A DNA stretch of 64,000 nt from Flaviflagellibacter deserti (GCF_042652085.1 NZ_JBHSJF010000005.1:186001-250000), one strand, 5' to 3'. Positions 34,221 through 43,169 are shown, counted from the stretch's first letter. Made by a program: numbers and translations. Notes: generated from the letters alone by a model not told the origin.

Positions 34221-36707
34221 TCACGTCCCCCGCGGCTTGGCCTTTCGCGTCGCCTCGGCCACCCGCGGATCCTCCGGCCAGGGATGGCGCGGATAGCGTC
34301 CGCGCATATCCGAGCGCACCGACGCCCATGACCCACGCCAGAACCCCGGCAGATCCCGCGTGACCTGCACCGGCCGGTGTGCCGGCGAAAGAAGGTGCAG
34401 AACCAGCGGCACCCGCCCGCCCGCGAGCGCCGGATGCGTGTCGAGGCCGAACAATTCCTGCACCCGGATTTCGATCGACGGCTCCTCGCCGGAATAGTCG
34501 ACGACAACGCGCGAGCCGGTCGGCGCCTCGAAATGCGTTGGCGCCTCCACATCGAGGCGACGCGACAGGTCGTAGGGCAACAGGGATTTCAGCGCCGCAT
34601 CCAGATCGGACGCGCTGATCTCGGAAAGCGAAGCCTTGCCCGAAACAAAGGGCGCAAGCCAGGTCTTGGCCTCCATCGCCAGCGCCTCGTCCGACACGTC
34701 GGGCCACGGCTCGCCCTCGGCGCGGCGCAGGAAGCCGACCCGGTCGCGCCATTGATCGAGCGATTTCGTCCAGGGCAACCGCTCGATACCGGCCAAGGCG
34801 ATCCCGGCGGCCAGGGCGCGGGCGCCTGCTTCGTCGCGCGGAGGCGGCTTAGGCGCGTCGGCGAGGACAAGCGCGCCTAACCTCTTCGTCGATCGCGCCC
34901 GCAAGGCCATGGCCGAGGCGTCGAAGGTGATCTCCTCGCCTTCCCGGATCGCCCCCCCGAACATGACCTCGACCTCACCGCGCTCGATCGCGGCTGCCAG
35001 CCTGATCCGCCCCGTTCCGGCAGCCCCTGCCAGCTCGGCGATCGCGATGAAAAGCTCCCGCGCCAGCGCTTCGGCCGGATCGATGCTCGCGCCGCGGCCG
35101 TTCGCGAGGCGAAAATCCCCGGGCTTGCCGCGCGCCTGGGCCACACGATCCGGATAGGCCCGCGCGAGGAGCGCACCCACGCTCGGCGGCTCGGCCGGCC
35201 GGCGATCATCCTTCATCAGACCAGCCGCCTCCGAAGCCCAGGCCTTTGCAAGCCGGCGAGAATCCTCGGCCCGGCTGGATCGGTCGCGGCGGAAGAGATC
35301 GAGACGATGCGCAAGGTCGGTGCCGTCGCCTCCGAGGCCACGCTCGACGAGGAGGAGCGCAATCTCCGCCGCCTCTCGTTCCGCGCCGATGGACGCTGCA
35401 TCGAGCACCATGGCTGCGAGACGCGGTGGCAGCGGCAGACGGCGGATTTTCGCGCCGCGCGAGGTGATCCGGGCGTCGGCATCGAGCGCGCCGAGTTCCA
35501 TCAGAAGCTTCCGCGCCTCGGCGACGGCAGGCTCCGGCGGCGGGTCCAGCCAGGCCAGTTGCCGGATATCGGAAACGCCCCAGGCCGCGAGATCGAGAAC
35601 GAGTCCAGCCAGATCGGCCGCGAGCATCTCCGGCTGCTGGAACGCCTCGAGGCTCCCCGTCGCAGCTTCTTCCCAGAGCCGGTAGCATACACCGGGCTCG
35701 GTTCGTCCCGCGCGGCCGCGCCGCTGATCGGCCGCCGCGCGCGAGACACGGACCGTCTCGAGCCGCGTCAGCCCGAGCGCGGGCTCGAACGCCGGCACGC
35801 GCGCCAAGCCGGCATCAATGACGATGCGCACGCCCTCGATGGTCAGGCTGGTTTCCGCGATCGAGGTCGCGAGCACGACCTTGCGGCGGCCGGGCTGCGA
35901 GCCCCGAATGGCGCGATCCTGTTCGCGCGGATCGAGACCGCCATGCAGTTCGACGACGTCGACCGGTCCGCCCAATTGCTCGCGGAGCCGTTCCCCCGTG
36001 CGGCGGATTTCCGCCTGACCGGGCAGGAAGACCAACGCGTCGCCATCCTCCTCGCCGAGCGCGCGCCGCACGGCCGAGGCCGTCTGGTCCTCGATACGGG
36101 CGCGCGGATCGCGGCCGAGATAGCGTGTCTCGACCGGGAAACTGCGCCCAAGACTCTCGATTACTGGCGCGTCGTCGAGCAGCCTGGCGACCCGGGCGCC
36201 ATCTAGCGTGGCCGACATCACGAGCACGCGCAGGTCTTCCCGCAGGCCCTGCTGGGCGTCGAGCGCGAGCGCCAGTCCGAGATCGGCGTCGAGAGAGCGT
36301 TCATGGAATTCGTCGAACAGCACCGCCGCGACTCCGGAAAGCTCCGGATCGTCGAGGATCATCCGCGCGAACACTCCCTCGGTGACGACCTCGATCCGTG
36401 TCCTGCCACTGATCTTCGAGCCGAGGCGCACGCGCAGGCCCACCGTCTCCCCGACCTGTTCGCCGAGCGTTGACGCCATCCGCTCCGCCGCCGCGCGGGC
36501 CGCCAGCCTCCGGGGTTCGAGCAGGATGATTCGCCCGTCGCCGCGCCAGTCCTCGTCGAGCAGGACGAGCGGCACACGCGTCGTCTTGCCCGCGCCGGGC
36601 GGGGCGACGAGCACGGCCGCGTTCCGCTGTGCAAGCGCAGCGGTCAGGGCCGGCAGGGCGTCGTCGATGGGGAGCGTCTGGTCGAAAGCGCGCACGCGCC
36701 GCATCAA
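34221..36707 (-). CDS. hrpB: ATP-dependent helicase HrpB
   Basis: An 828-residue DEAH/DExH-box helicase. Walker A is APPGAGKTT (residues 35-43), motif II is DEFHERS, motif VI is QRRGRAGRTEPGVCYRLW, and the C-terminal HrpB region follows (EVDLVR-like segments and the final VQVTRDLPGFWRGSW). The C-terminus GSWASVRSDMRGRYPRHPWPEDP is diagnostic for HrpB. It is a ribonucleoprotein-associated helicase of unclear exact role in bacteria. Length is normal (about 820). Confidence 0.93.
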   Translation of the reverse strand: MMRRVRAFDQTLPIDDALPALTAALAQRNAAVLVAPPGAGKTTRVPLVLLDEDWRGDGRIILLEPRRLAARAAAERMASTLGEQVGETVGLRVRLGSKISGRTRIEVVTEGVFARMILDDPELSGVAAVLFDEFHERSLDADLGLALALDAQQGLREDLRVLVMSATLDGARVARLLDDAPVIESLGRSFPVETRYLGRDPRARIEDQTASAVRRALGEEDGDALVFLPGQAEIRRTGERLREQLGGPVDVVELHGGLDPREQDRAIRGSQPGRRKVVLATSIAETSLTIEGVRIVIDAGLARVPAFEPALGLTRLETVRVSRAAADQRRGRAGRTEPGVCYRLWEEAATGSLEAFQQPEMLAADLAGLVLDLAAWGVSDIRQLAWLDPPPEPAVAEARKLLMELGALDADARITSRGAKIRRLPLPPRLAAMVLDAASIGAEREAAEIALLLVERGLGGDGTDLAHRLDLFRRDRSSRAEDSRRLAKAWASEAAGLMKDDRRPAEPPSVGALLARAYPDRVAQARGKPGDFRLANGRGASIDPAEALARELFIAIAELAGAAGTGRIRLAAAIERGEVEVMFGGAIREGEEITFDASAMALRARSTKRLGALVLADAPKPPPRDEAGARALAAGIALAGIERLPWTKSLDQWRDRVGFLRRAEGEPWPDVSDEALAMEAKTWLAPFVSGKASLSEISASDLDAALKSLLPYDLSRRLDVEAPTHFEAPTGSRVVVDYSGEEPSIEIRVQELFGLDTHPALAGGRVPLVLHLLSPAHRPVQVTRDLPGFWRGSWASVRSDMRGRYPRHPWPEDPRVAEATRKAKPRGT

Positions 36708-36733
36708 GCGCAGCGCGGCTCCGGACGCAAGGC

Positions 36734-36985
36734 TCAGCCGAGCTCGGCCAGCAGGAATCCCACGACGAGCATCGCGACGACGATGATGATCAGCGTCGGC
36801 CCGTAATTCGACCAGAGCTCACCGATCGCCGAATCGCTCGGCACGATCATCGGCTCCGGTGGGTGGGTCGCCGGCGCTGCCGGAATATCGCTGCTATGGT
36901 CGGGATGCGGCACGGGGCCGGGAGCATCGGGATCGTCCGCCGTACCGAGACGGATCGTGCTGCGGGGTTTTCTTGCCTGGGCCAT
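36734..36985 (-). CDS. Small C-tail-anchored hypothetical protein
   Basis: An 83-residue protein with a Pro-rich, charged N-terminal half (about residues 1-55) and one C-terminal membrane helix, YGPTLIIIVVAMLVVGFLLAELG. The ATG at 36985 starts MAQARKPRSTIRLG; a TTG two codons upstream is the other option. No family is recognised. A strong palindrome lies 16 bp upstream of the start. Codon use looks typical of the region. Confidence 0.7.
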   Translation of the reverse strand: MAQARKPRSTIRLGTADDPDAPGPVPHPDHSSDIPAAPATHPPEPMIVPSDSAIGELWSNYGPTLIIIVVAMLVVGFLLAELG

Positions 36986-37000
36986 GGTCAAATGATCCGA

Positions 37001-37034
37001 CAGGGAGCCTAGATGAATTCATCCAGGCTCCCTG
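37001..37034. repeat. 34-bp near-perfect palindrome upstream of the tail-anchored gene
   Basis: CAGGGAGCCT (37001-37010) pairs with AGGCTCCCTG (37025-37034), and the interior GATGAATTCATC is itself a palindrome, with one A/C mismatch between. The whole unit is a 34-bp dyad 16 bp from the start codon of the 83-residue gene. It could be an operator, or an RNA hairpin near the ribosome site. No U-run follows, so it is not a standard terminator. Confidence 0.7.
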
Positions 37035-37120
37035 CCGTTCCATTTCTGGATCAAGCTCTAGTGGTCCACGCAGGGCCGCTTCACTTTTCTATCCCCGCCC
37101 CGGCATTCCCGCGCCTCGGT

Positions 37121-37264
37121 TTAAGCCGGTATTTCTTCAGTGCATCCGTGGAAGCGCGCACCGGCACTCCAGGCGGCAGACGAGCGGTAAAGTTCCTGCG
37201 TCAACTCCGGACAAGCCGGTCCCCAGCCGTCACGCTCATACAGGGCGCGATTCTTGTTAACCAT
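37121..37264 (-). CDS. Possible small protein, 47 residues
   Basis: On the reverse strand an ATG at 37264 opens MVNKNRALYERDGWGPACPE, which reads like a folded small protein (aromatic and charged residues, Trp near residues 14 and 32, two Cys) before a TAA at 37123-37121. There is no strong ribosome site upstream, and no family is recognised. It lies in the spacer between the tail-anchored gene and the cold-shock gene. Support is codon composition and amino-acid makeup only. Confidence 0.35.
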   Translation of the reverse strand: MVNKNRALYERDGWGPACPELTQELYRSSAAWSAGARFHGCTEEIPA

Positions 37265-37355
37265 GAGGATATTGAAGCGCTTTGAGCGGTCAACGATTCG
37301 TATCCGTTCATGGCCTCAATCTGAGTCAAATCGGCGCACCGTTGCCCAAAAAGCA

Positions 37356-37381
37356 AAAGGCCGGGCATTGGCCCGGCCTTT
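37356..37381 (-). terminator. Rho-independent terminator of the cold-shock gene
   Basis: AAAGGCCGGGC (37356-37366) pairs perfectly with GCCCGGCCTTT (37371-37381) around a 4-nt loop. On the gene's strand the stem is followed by TTTTGCTTTTTG, a U-rich tail. It lies 24 bp after the stop of the cold-shock gene. Confidence 0.88.
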
Positions 37382-37404
37382 AGGACTCGATCGTGACCCG
37401 AGGA

Positions 37405-38181
37405 TCAGTCGTCGCTGCGGATCGACGTCGCCTGACGGCCCTTCGGCGTCTCGACGACCTGCATCGTGACGCGCTGGCCCTCGTTGAGTCCGGCCATCTG
37501 CGAACGCTGCACGGCGGAGATGTGGACGAACACGTCCTTGCCGCCGTCACCCGTCTCGACGAAGCCCATGCCCTTCTCGACGCTGAACCACTTCACGGTG
37601 CCGGACATCTCGGTCGAGGGACCGAGATCGGGAGGACCGCGACGCGGACCGCCACCACCGAAGCCGCCACCGCCACCACCGCCGAAGCGGTCGCCGCGAT
37701 CACGGTCGCCATAGCCGCCGCCACCGCCGCCGAAGCGCTCACCGCCACCGCCACCGAAGCCGCCCGGACGGCGCGGAGCCTCGGCCGTGGCCGTGCTCTC
37801 GTCGACCGAAACGACATGGGTGATCTGGCGGCCCTTCTGGCCCTGGCCGACATGCACGCTCATCGTCGCGCCCGGAGGAACCGAGTCGCGGCCGATCGCC
37901 TGCAGCGCCGCGATGTGCAGGAACGCATCGCCGGAACCGTCGGAAACCTCGGCGAAGCCGTAGCCTTTCTCGCCGTTGAACCATTTCACCGTCGCAGCGA
38001 CCGGGGCACCGGTCGGCTCGGGAGCCGAGAAGCTCGGGCGGGCACCGAAGCCACCGGCGCCGCCTCCACCACCGCCACCGTAAGGCGAACGCGGGGGCTG
38101 GTATTCGCTCGGGCCGCCGAAATCATCGTCAAAACCACGCCGGCCGCCGCCCTTCGGCCTGAAATCCTTACCTCTACCCAT
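37405..38181 (-). CDS. Protein with two cold-shock domains and a glycine-rich linker
   Basis: A 258-residue RNA-binding protein. The first cold-shock domain (about residues 62-126) has RNP1-like KWFNGEKGYGFAEV and RNP2-like DAFLHI; the second (about 192-255) has KWFSVEKGMGFVET and DVFVHI. Between them is a Gly-rich linker with GGGG and GGYGDRDRGDRFGG runs, and the N-terminus is Arg/Gly-rich. This twin-domain form is known in alphaproteobacteria, where it melts RNA structure and aids growth and stress survival. The leader before it is 238 bp long and could be structured like other cold-shock mRNA leaders. Confidence 0.9.
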   Translation of the reverse strand: MGRGKDFRPKGGGRRGFDDDFGGPSEYQPPRSPYGGGGGGGAGGFGARPSFSAPEPTGAPVAATVKWFNGEKGYGFAEVSDGSGDAFLHIAALQAIGRDSVPPGATMSVHVGQGQKGRQITHVVSVDESTATAEAPRRPGGFGGGGGERFGGGGGGYGDRDRGDRFGGGGGGGFGGGGPRRGPPDLGPSTEMSGTVKWFSVEKGMGFVETGDGGKDVFVHISAVQRSQMAGLNEGQRVTMQVVETPKGRQATSIRSDD

Positions 38182-38419
38182 TAGACCCGTCCCCCGTCCT
38201 TCGGGGTCCTGGCCCCCTGTATTTCGGCTGCGCGCTTTTTCGCCGCCACTTCAGTCACTACATCTGCCGCGCATGCGCGCCCCGGCGGCAGCCGATCGTC
38301 AAGCATTCACCTATCCCAACCTGCAGTCGAGGTTACGATGATAACCGCAGGCCGCGTTCGGATGAAGCGGAAAAATCCACCAAAACGGCCCAAACGGGCG
38401 GCAAATCGCGATAAATTAC

Positions 38420-38842
38420 CTAGTCGTGATGAATTGGGCCGGTTCTGAGCGACTTTGTCTTGGAACGACGGGCCTTTTCATCGCGCCTTTTTCGCTTCTC
38501 GGAAAACGGAGTCCGCGTCACCACACGCGGAGCTTGTGGAACTGCTGCCTCCCGAATGAGCGCAATCAGTCGTTCGCGGGCATCCTCGCGGTTCCGCTCC
38601 TGGGTCCGGAATCGCTGTGCCAGGATGACGATAACGCCGTCACGAGTCAGTCGTCTTCCGGCCAGCCGCTCCAGCCGCGACCGCACACCCTCAGGTAGAG
38701 AAGGCGAATTCCGGACGTCGAAGCGGAGCTGCACGGCGGTCGAGAGTTTATTGACGTTCTGCCCGCCCGGCCCGGCCGAGCGTACGAAACTCTCGTCGAG
38801 TTCGCCCTCGTCGATCGCGATCGTGCGGGTAATTTGGATCAT
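38420..38842 (-). CDS. arfB: Alternative ribosome-rescue factor ArfB
   Basis: A 140-residue codon-independent peptide-release factor. The catalytic GGQ motif is in RSAGPGGQNVNKLSTAVQLRF, and the C-terminal tail is very basic (KRKRRDEKARRSKTKSLR), which in ArfB threads into the empty mRNA channel of stalled ribosomes. The ATG at 38842 starts MIQITRTIAIDEGELDESF; a longer frame to 39007 is unlikely because it overlaps the DUF72 gene. ATGA overlap couples it to that gene. Confidence 0.92.
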   Translation of the reverse strand: MIQITRTIAIDEGELDESFVRSAGPGGQNVNKLSTAVQLRFDVRNSPSLPEGVRSRLERLAGRRLTRDGVIVILAQRFRTQERNREDARERLIALIREAAVPQAPRVVTRTPFSEKRKRRDEKARRSKTKSLRTGPIHHD

Positions 38843-39624
38843 TTCAGGCGAGAGATCAGCGCCTGGGCGGCATGAGGATTGCGGATTTTCGCGCCGGCGA
38901 TGAAGTAAATGAAGCAATCGCGCTGTTTTGCTTTCGGCGCGGGCTCGATCAGGTCGAGATCGTCCGGCGCACCGCCCTTGGACCAGGTCTCGACCCGCTT
39001 CGCCCACGCATCCAGCTCGCTCCCGGAATAGCCGGTCTCCTCGTCCTCGACGCTTTTCTGCAACCGGGCGTAGACGAAATCCGCCGTCGGATCGGCTATC
39101 TCCGGATATTCGTCTGAATGTGCGTAGACCAGCGCCGCATTGTGCTTGCGCAGCAAAGCGAGGAATTCCGGCGTCTTGAAGCTGTCGTGCCGAGGCTCGA
39201 TCGCATGCCTGAGCAACACCCCGTCGGCCTCCTTCGGCAGCAGGTCCATGAAGGCCGCAAAGTCGTCGGGATCGTATTTCTTGGTCGCCGCGAACTGCCA
39301 GAGGATCGGCCCGAGCTTCGGCCCGAGTTCGGAAATGCCGCTTTTCACGAAAGTCTCGATCGACGGTCCGGCCTCGGCCAGCACCCTTCGGTTGACCGCA
39401 TAGCGGGGTGCCTTGAGCGAAAACACGAATCCGTCCGGCGTTTCGTCCGCCCAGGACTTGAACGTCTTCGGCGCCTGCGTCCGGTAGAACGTGCCGTTGA
39501 CCTCTATCGAGGTGACCTGTCGGCTGGCATGTTCCAATTCCCGGGAATGTGCTAGCTTCTCAGGATAAAAGGTCTTGCGCCACGGCTCGAACGTCCAGCC
39601 GCCAATGCCTATATAAATCGCCAT
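38839..39624 (-). CDS. DUF72-domain protein
   Basis: A 261-residue cytosolic protein of the DUF72 family (YecE-like TIM-barrel). It begins MAIYIGIGGWTFEPWRKTFYP, then SIEVNGTFYRTQ and FVFSLKAPRYAV, all family marks. Function is not established. The start at 39624 removes a 23-residue extension that has no ribosome site. It is transcribed with arfB, whose start overlaps its stop by four bases. Confidence 0.88.
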   Translation of the reverse strand: MAIYIGIGGWTFEPWRKTFYPEKLAHSRELEHASRQVTSIEVNGTFYRTQAPKTFKSWADETPDGFVFSLKAPRYAVNRRVLAEAGPSIETFVKSGISELGPKLGPILWQFAATKKYDPDDFAAFMDLLPKEADGVLLRHAIEPRHDSFKTPEFLALLRKHNAALVYAHSDEYPEIADPTADFVYARLQKSVEDEETGYSGSELDAWAKRVETWSKGGAPDDLDLIEPAPKAKQRDCFIYFIAGAKIRNPHAAQALISRLK

Positions 39625-39710
39625 AACGCCTGCCTCTAACCCGCCAAATTCATTAACCAATGCCCTCGGTGGTATGCAATATACGCATGCCAAACCTGCG
39701 AAGTCCGGCG

Positions 39711-39740
39711 TTGAGGGCGACAGGGGCTATTCTCTATATT
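39711..39740 (+). promoter_or_regulatory. Promoter of the MmgR-like sRNA
   Basis: TTGAGG (39711-39716) and TATATT (39735-39740) are 18 bp apart and fit sigma-70 type -35 and -10 elements. The RNA's likely start is about eight bases downstream. Confidence 0.55.
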
Positions 39741-39747
39741 CCTTCTC

Positions 39748-39836
39748 GTAGCGACAGTTTTGTTGCTGCTGCCCTCTTTGGGCGTTTCCTCCCTAGACTT
39801 GGGCCGTTCGCTCTTGCGGACGGCCTCTTTCTTTTC
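39748..39836 (+). ncRNA. Small regulatory RNA of the MmgR/suhB type
   Basis: About 89 nt. The order is that of rhizobial MmgR (Rfam suhB family, as I recall it): a first hairpin GCCCTCTTTGGGC, the single-stranded block GTTTCCTCCCTAGACTTGGG, then a terminator hairpin GGCCGTTCG/CGGACGGCC with a CTTTCTTTT tail. The CCTCCC motif can pair with Shine-Dalgarno sequences, so it probably represses target translation with Hfq. It is transcribed toward the GH3 gene, which starts 75 bp after its end. Ends are set from the promoter and terminator. Confidence 0.8.
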
Positions 39837-39911
39837 AGGCCTGCCGCAACGCGGTCGCCTCTACCCTCAAGCGCACGATCCGTCGTAAGAGCGATGTCCC
39901 AGAGGGACCGC

Positions 39912-42119
39912 ATGCGCTTCATCATCCCGCTCGCCGCCGCATTTGTCACCTTGTCTCTGTCCGCGCTGGCACAGGACGCGCCACCCGATATCCACGCCCG
40001 CGTAGACGATCTCGTCCAGCGGATGACGCTCGACGAGAAGATCGGCCAGTTGAATCTGATCGGCGCCGATCTCGCGATAAACGGCGACCAGGTGCAGCGC
40101 GGCGCGACCGGCGCGCTGATCGGCTTTCTCGATACACCGACCATGGCGCGCTTGCAGAAAGAGGCGCGCGACAGCAGGCTCGGCATCCCCGTCCTCATCG
40201 GCCTCGACGCCGTTCATGGCTTCCGGACCCTGTTTCCGCTGCCATTGGCCGAAGCCGCCAGCTTCGACCTCGATCTCGCCCGTAGGACTTCTGAACTCGC
40301 CGCCCGCGAAGCCTCGATCGCCGGCGCGAACTGGACCTATGCACCAATGGTCGATTTCAGCCGCGACGTGCGGTGGGGCCGGATCATCGAGGGCTCGGGC
40401 GAAGACCCGTTGCTGGTCACGCAATTCGCCAAGGCCCGCGTCGAAGGCTTCCGCAAGGGCGGCCTGGCGGTCAGTCTCAAGCATTATGCCGGCTACGGCG
40501 CGGTCGAGGCCGGCCGCGATTACGAGCAGACCCCGATCCCGCCCGCCGAGCTCTGGGACCTGCATCTGCCGCCTTTCCGCGCCGGCATCGAGGCGGGCGC
40601 GGAAAACGTCATGAGCGCGCTGACCGTGCTCAACGGCATCCCGGCCTCCTCCAACCGCTGGCTGCTGGACGACGTCCTTCGCCGCGATCTCGGCTTCGAC
40701 GGCATGGTCGTCTCGGACTGGGCGACCGTGCCCGGCATCGTGAAACAGGGCACTGCCGCGAACGATGCCGATGCCGTCGAGCAGCAGATCATGGCCGGCG
40801 TCGACATGGACATGACGAGCGGCGCCTATGCCCGCGAGCTTCCCGCGCTCCTTCAATCCGGCCGCGTCCCGATGGCCCGCCTCGACGAGGCCGTGCGCCG
40901 CGTGCTGACGATGAAAGCCCGCATGGGCCTTTTCGAGAAGCCGCCCGTCGATCCGGCGGCCGCGGACAAAGCTGCCGTCACACCGGAGATGCGCGCGGCA
41001 GCCCGCGACGCCGCCGCCCGGACCTTCATCCTCCTCCGCAACCATGGCAATCTCCTGCCGATCCGGCCGGAGACGAAGCGCATCGCACTCATCGGCCCCT
41101 TCGCCGACAACCCGCTCGACCAACTCGGCCCCCACGAGGCGCGCGGCCGCGCCGATGAAGCGGTGACGATACGGACGGGTCTAACCGAAAGGGCGAACAA
41201 GGCAGGAGCCGAAATCGTCTACGCGCAGGGTTGCGACGCCAAATGCGAAACCGAGAACGGCTTCGCTGCCGCCATCGACGCCGCGAAGAGTGCCGACCTC
41301 GTCGTCACCGTGCTCGGCGAGAAGATGGAGCATTCGGGTGAAGGCGCGAGCCGAGCGACGCTCGATTTCCTCGGCAGGCAATATGCCCTGCTCGACGCGC
41401 TGATCGCGACCGGCAGGCCGGTCGTCCTCGTCATCAATGGCGGCCGCCCGCTCGACATCACCCGCTACGCAGACCGCATTCCCGCGATCCTGATGACCTG
41501 GTTCCCTGGCACCGAGGGTGGCAATGCGGTGGCCGACGTTCTGTTCGGCGATATCGCCCCCTCCGCCAAACTGCCGGTCTCGTGGCCGCGCAGCGTCGGG
41601 CAAGTGCCAATCCATTACGACCGCGTCGCCGTCGGCCGCCCGGCCTCGGACGGCAACCGCTTCGCGCTGCGTTATCTCGATCAGGATCTCGCGCCGCTCT
41701 ACCCATTCGGCTACGGCCTTACCTACACGGGCTTCGCCTATTCGGACCTCGCGGTCACGACGCCCTCGCTGCCTGTCACCGGCACCGTCGAAGTCCGCAT
41801 CCGGCTGACGAACACCGGCCAGCGCGAGGGCACCGAAATCGTTCAGCTCTACGTCCGCGACGAGGTGGCAAGCCGCGCCCCGCCGATGCGACGGCTCAAG
41901 GCGTATCAGCGCGTGACGCTGAAAGCGGGACAGGCGCAGGACGTGACGCTCCGCCTCACCGCGTCCGATCTCGGCTTCCATCTCGACGACGGCACCTATG
42001 TCGTCGAGCCCGGCCGCTTCAAGGTCTGGGTCGGCACGAATTCCGACGCGACGCTCGAAGGCTCGTTCGAGCTCACGTCCGGCCTCCGCCGCGCCACGAA
42101 CGAAAGCGGCGGCCCGTAG
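39912..42119 (+). CDS. GH3 beta-glucosidase (BglX type)
   Basis: A 735-residue exported glycosidase with a signal peptide (FIIPLAAAFVTLSLSALAQ). The N-terminal TIM barrel has KHYAGYG (190-196) and the nucleophile D269 in GMVVSDW. The (alpha/beta) sandwich follows (ILLRNHGNLLPI), and a C-terminal fibronectin-like domain ends at TLEGSFEL. It releases beta-glucose or xylose from oligosaccharides in the periplasm; the exact sugar is not resolved. The ATG at 39912 follows AGAGGGACCGC. It lies just downstream of the MmgR-like sRNA. Confidence 0.9.
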   Translation: MRFIIPLAAAFVTLSLSALAQDAPPDIHARVDDLVQRMTLDEKIGQLNLIGADLAINGDQVQRGATGALIGFLDTPTMARLQKEARDSRLGIPVLIGLDAVHGFRTLFPLPLAEAASFDLDLARRTSELAAREASIAGANWTYAPMVDFSRDVRWGRIIEGSGEDPLLVTQFAKARVEGFRKGGLAVSLKHYAGYGAVEAGRDYEQTPIPPAELWDLHLPPFRAGIEAGAENVMSALTVLNGIPASSNRWLLDDVLRRDLGFDGMVVSDWATVPGIVKQGTAANDADAVEQQIMAGVDMDMTSGAYARELPALLQSGRVPMARLDEAVRRVLTMKARMGLFEKPPVDPAAADKAAVTPEMRAAARDAAARTFILLRNHGNLLPIRPETKRIALIGPFADNPLDQLGPHEARGRADEAVTIRTGLTERANKAGAEIVYAQGCDAKCETENGFAAAIDAAKSADLVVTVLGEKMEHSGEGASRATLDFLGRQYALLDALIATGRPVVLVINGGRPLDITRYADRIPAILMTWFPGTEGGNAVADVLFGDIAPSAKLPVSWPRSVGQVPIHYDRVAVGRPASDGNRFALRYLDQDLAPLYPFGYGLTYTGFAYSDLAVTTPSLPVTGTVEVRIRLTNTGQREGTEIVQLYVRDEVASRAPPMRRLKAYQRVTLKAGQAQDVTLRLTASDLGFHLDDGTYVVEPGRFKVWVGTNSDATLEGSFELTSGLRRATNESGGP

Positions 42120-42146
42120 GCCGCCGCTCCATTCCTCCTAACAGCG

Positions 42147-43046
42147 TTACGACGACGACCGCGAACCGGTCGTCGTCGCGCTCACGCCGCTTGTCGAAGA
42201 GGCCTGCGACGAGCCGCTGAGACGTTCCTCGGTCTGCGAGACGCGCAGATTGTTCTGCACGTGATTCACGCCGGAGATCCGCTCGGCGATGTCCTCGGCG
42301 CGGCGGCGCTGCAGCCGGTTCTCGACCGTGCCGCTCAACGTCACCTCGGCGCTCGACACCTTCACGTCGATCTCGGAGGCATCGATGAACGGGTCGTCGG
42401 TCAGGCGATCATTGATGTCCTCGCGGATGCGATCGTCGGAGCGGCGATAGCTTTTCGGGCCCCGCCCCTGATGGCGCATGTCCTGCCGCGCGTCCTCGCG
42501 GCGGCGGCGCTCGGCCTCCTCGCTGCCGAACCAGGATGCCACTTCGTCGGAGGCGCGATCCCAGAGGCCGCGGTCCTCGTCACGGCTGAAGCGGTCGCGA
42601 TCGCGGTTGAAACCGCCGCGGTTCGACCAGTCCGAACGGAACTCGTTGCCGTAACCAAAATCCCGGCCATACCGAGCCCGGTCATAGTCACTGCGATAGC
42701 CATAAGAGCTCTCGCGCGGACCGCCTAAGTTGCGGCCATATTCGCCGCGACCCCAGTCCGAATTGTCTACGCCGCGGCCGTAATCGCTGCGCCCGAAAGG
42801 GCCGCCGAAATCGTCGTCCCGATCATAGCTGCCGTACCTGCGATAGCCGCTCGAGCCGTATTCGCCGCTGGCGGACACGCCGCGCGGGCTGCGAGCCCGG
42901 TAATTGGTCAGGCCTTCCTCTCCGTAGCCACGGCCATAATCGTCCTCGGAACGCTCGTCCCGGCGATAAAAGTCGCGTTCGCCGCCCGGACGACGACGTG
43001 ACCACTCGCTGCGCAAGTCGTCATTCCATCTGTCGCGATCTGCCAT
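42147..43046 (-). CDS. BON-domain protein with a long disordered N-terminus
   Basis: A 299-residue protein. Residues 1-200 are low-complexity and rich in Arg, Asp, Gly, Tyr and Ser (repeats such as DYGRG, GYG, YGRDFGYG), which predicts disorder and possibly phase separation. A BON domain lies at about 205-271 (IREDINDRLTDDPFIDASEIDVKVSSAEVTLSGTVENR). No signal peptide is seen, and the C-terminus is Ser/Thr-rich. BON domains bind membranes or lipids; proteins with this build are often stress-induced. The 83-residue polar gene lies 124 bp upstream. Confidence 0.85.
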   Translation of the reverse strand: MADRDRWNDDLRSEWSRRRPGGERDFYRRDERSEDDYGRGYGEEGLTNYRARSPRGVSASGEYGSSGYRRYGSYDRDDDFGGPFGRSDYGRGVDNSDWGRGEYGRNLGGPRESSYGYRSDYDRARYGRDFGYGNEFRSDWSNRGGFNRDRDRFSRDEDRGLWDRASDEVASWFGSEEAERRRREDARQDMRHQGRGPKSYRRSDDRIREDINDRLTDDPFIDASEIDVKVSSAEVTLSGTVENRLQRRRAEDIAERISGVNHVQNNLRVSQTEERLSGSSQASSTSGVSATTTGSRSSS

Positions 43047-43169
43047 AACAGCCTCCGAATTTGGGATTGTCTGGTTCTGGAATCTTTTGGATATGAGTCC
43101 ACGTCCTCGACGAGGACGTTCTCGGAATCAACGTCGCCCGCCGAGGTGGGTTCCTCGCGAATTGCGACT

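Larger units (their letters stand above)
36986..37404. other. Spacer between tail-anchored gene and cold-shock gene
   Basis: About 420 bp. It holds the 37001-37034 palindrome, the possible 47-residue ORF at 37121-37264 and the terminator at 37356-37381. The rest shows no RNA gene or motif that I can support; a + strand frame at 37013-37285 looks like a shadow of the small ORF. Confidence 0.5.

Noticed and set aside
37258..37265. TTAACCAT, a CtrA half-site
   Set aside because: The second TTAA half is missing at the required spacing and the site lies inside the possible small ORF's start.
37013..37285. A 90-codon + strand frame in the spacer
   Set aside because: No ribosome site, a Pro/Arg-heavy product, and it overlaps the better small ORF on the other strand as well as the palindrome.
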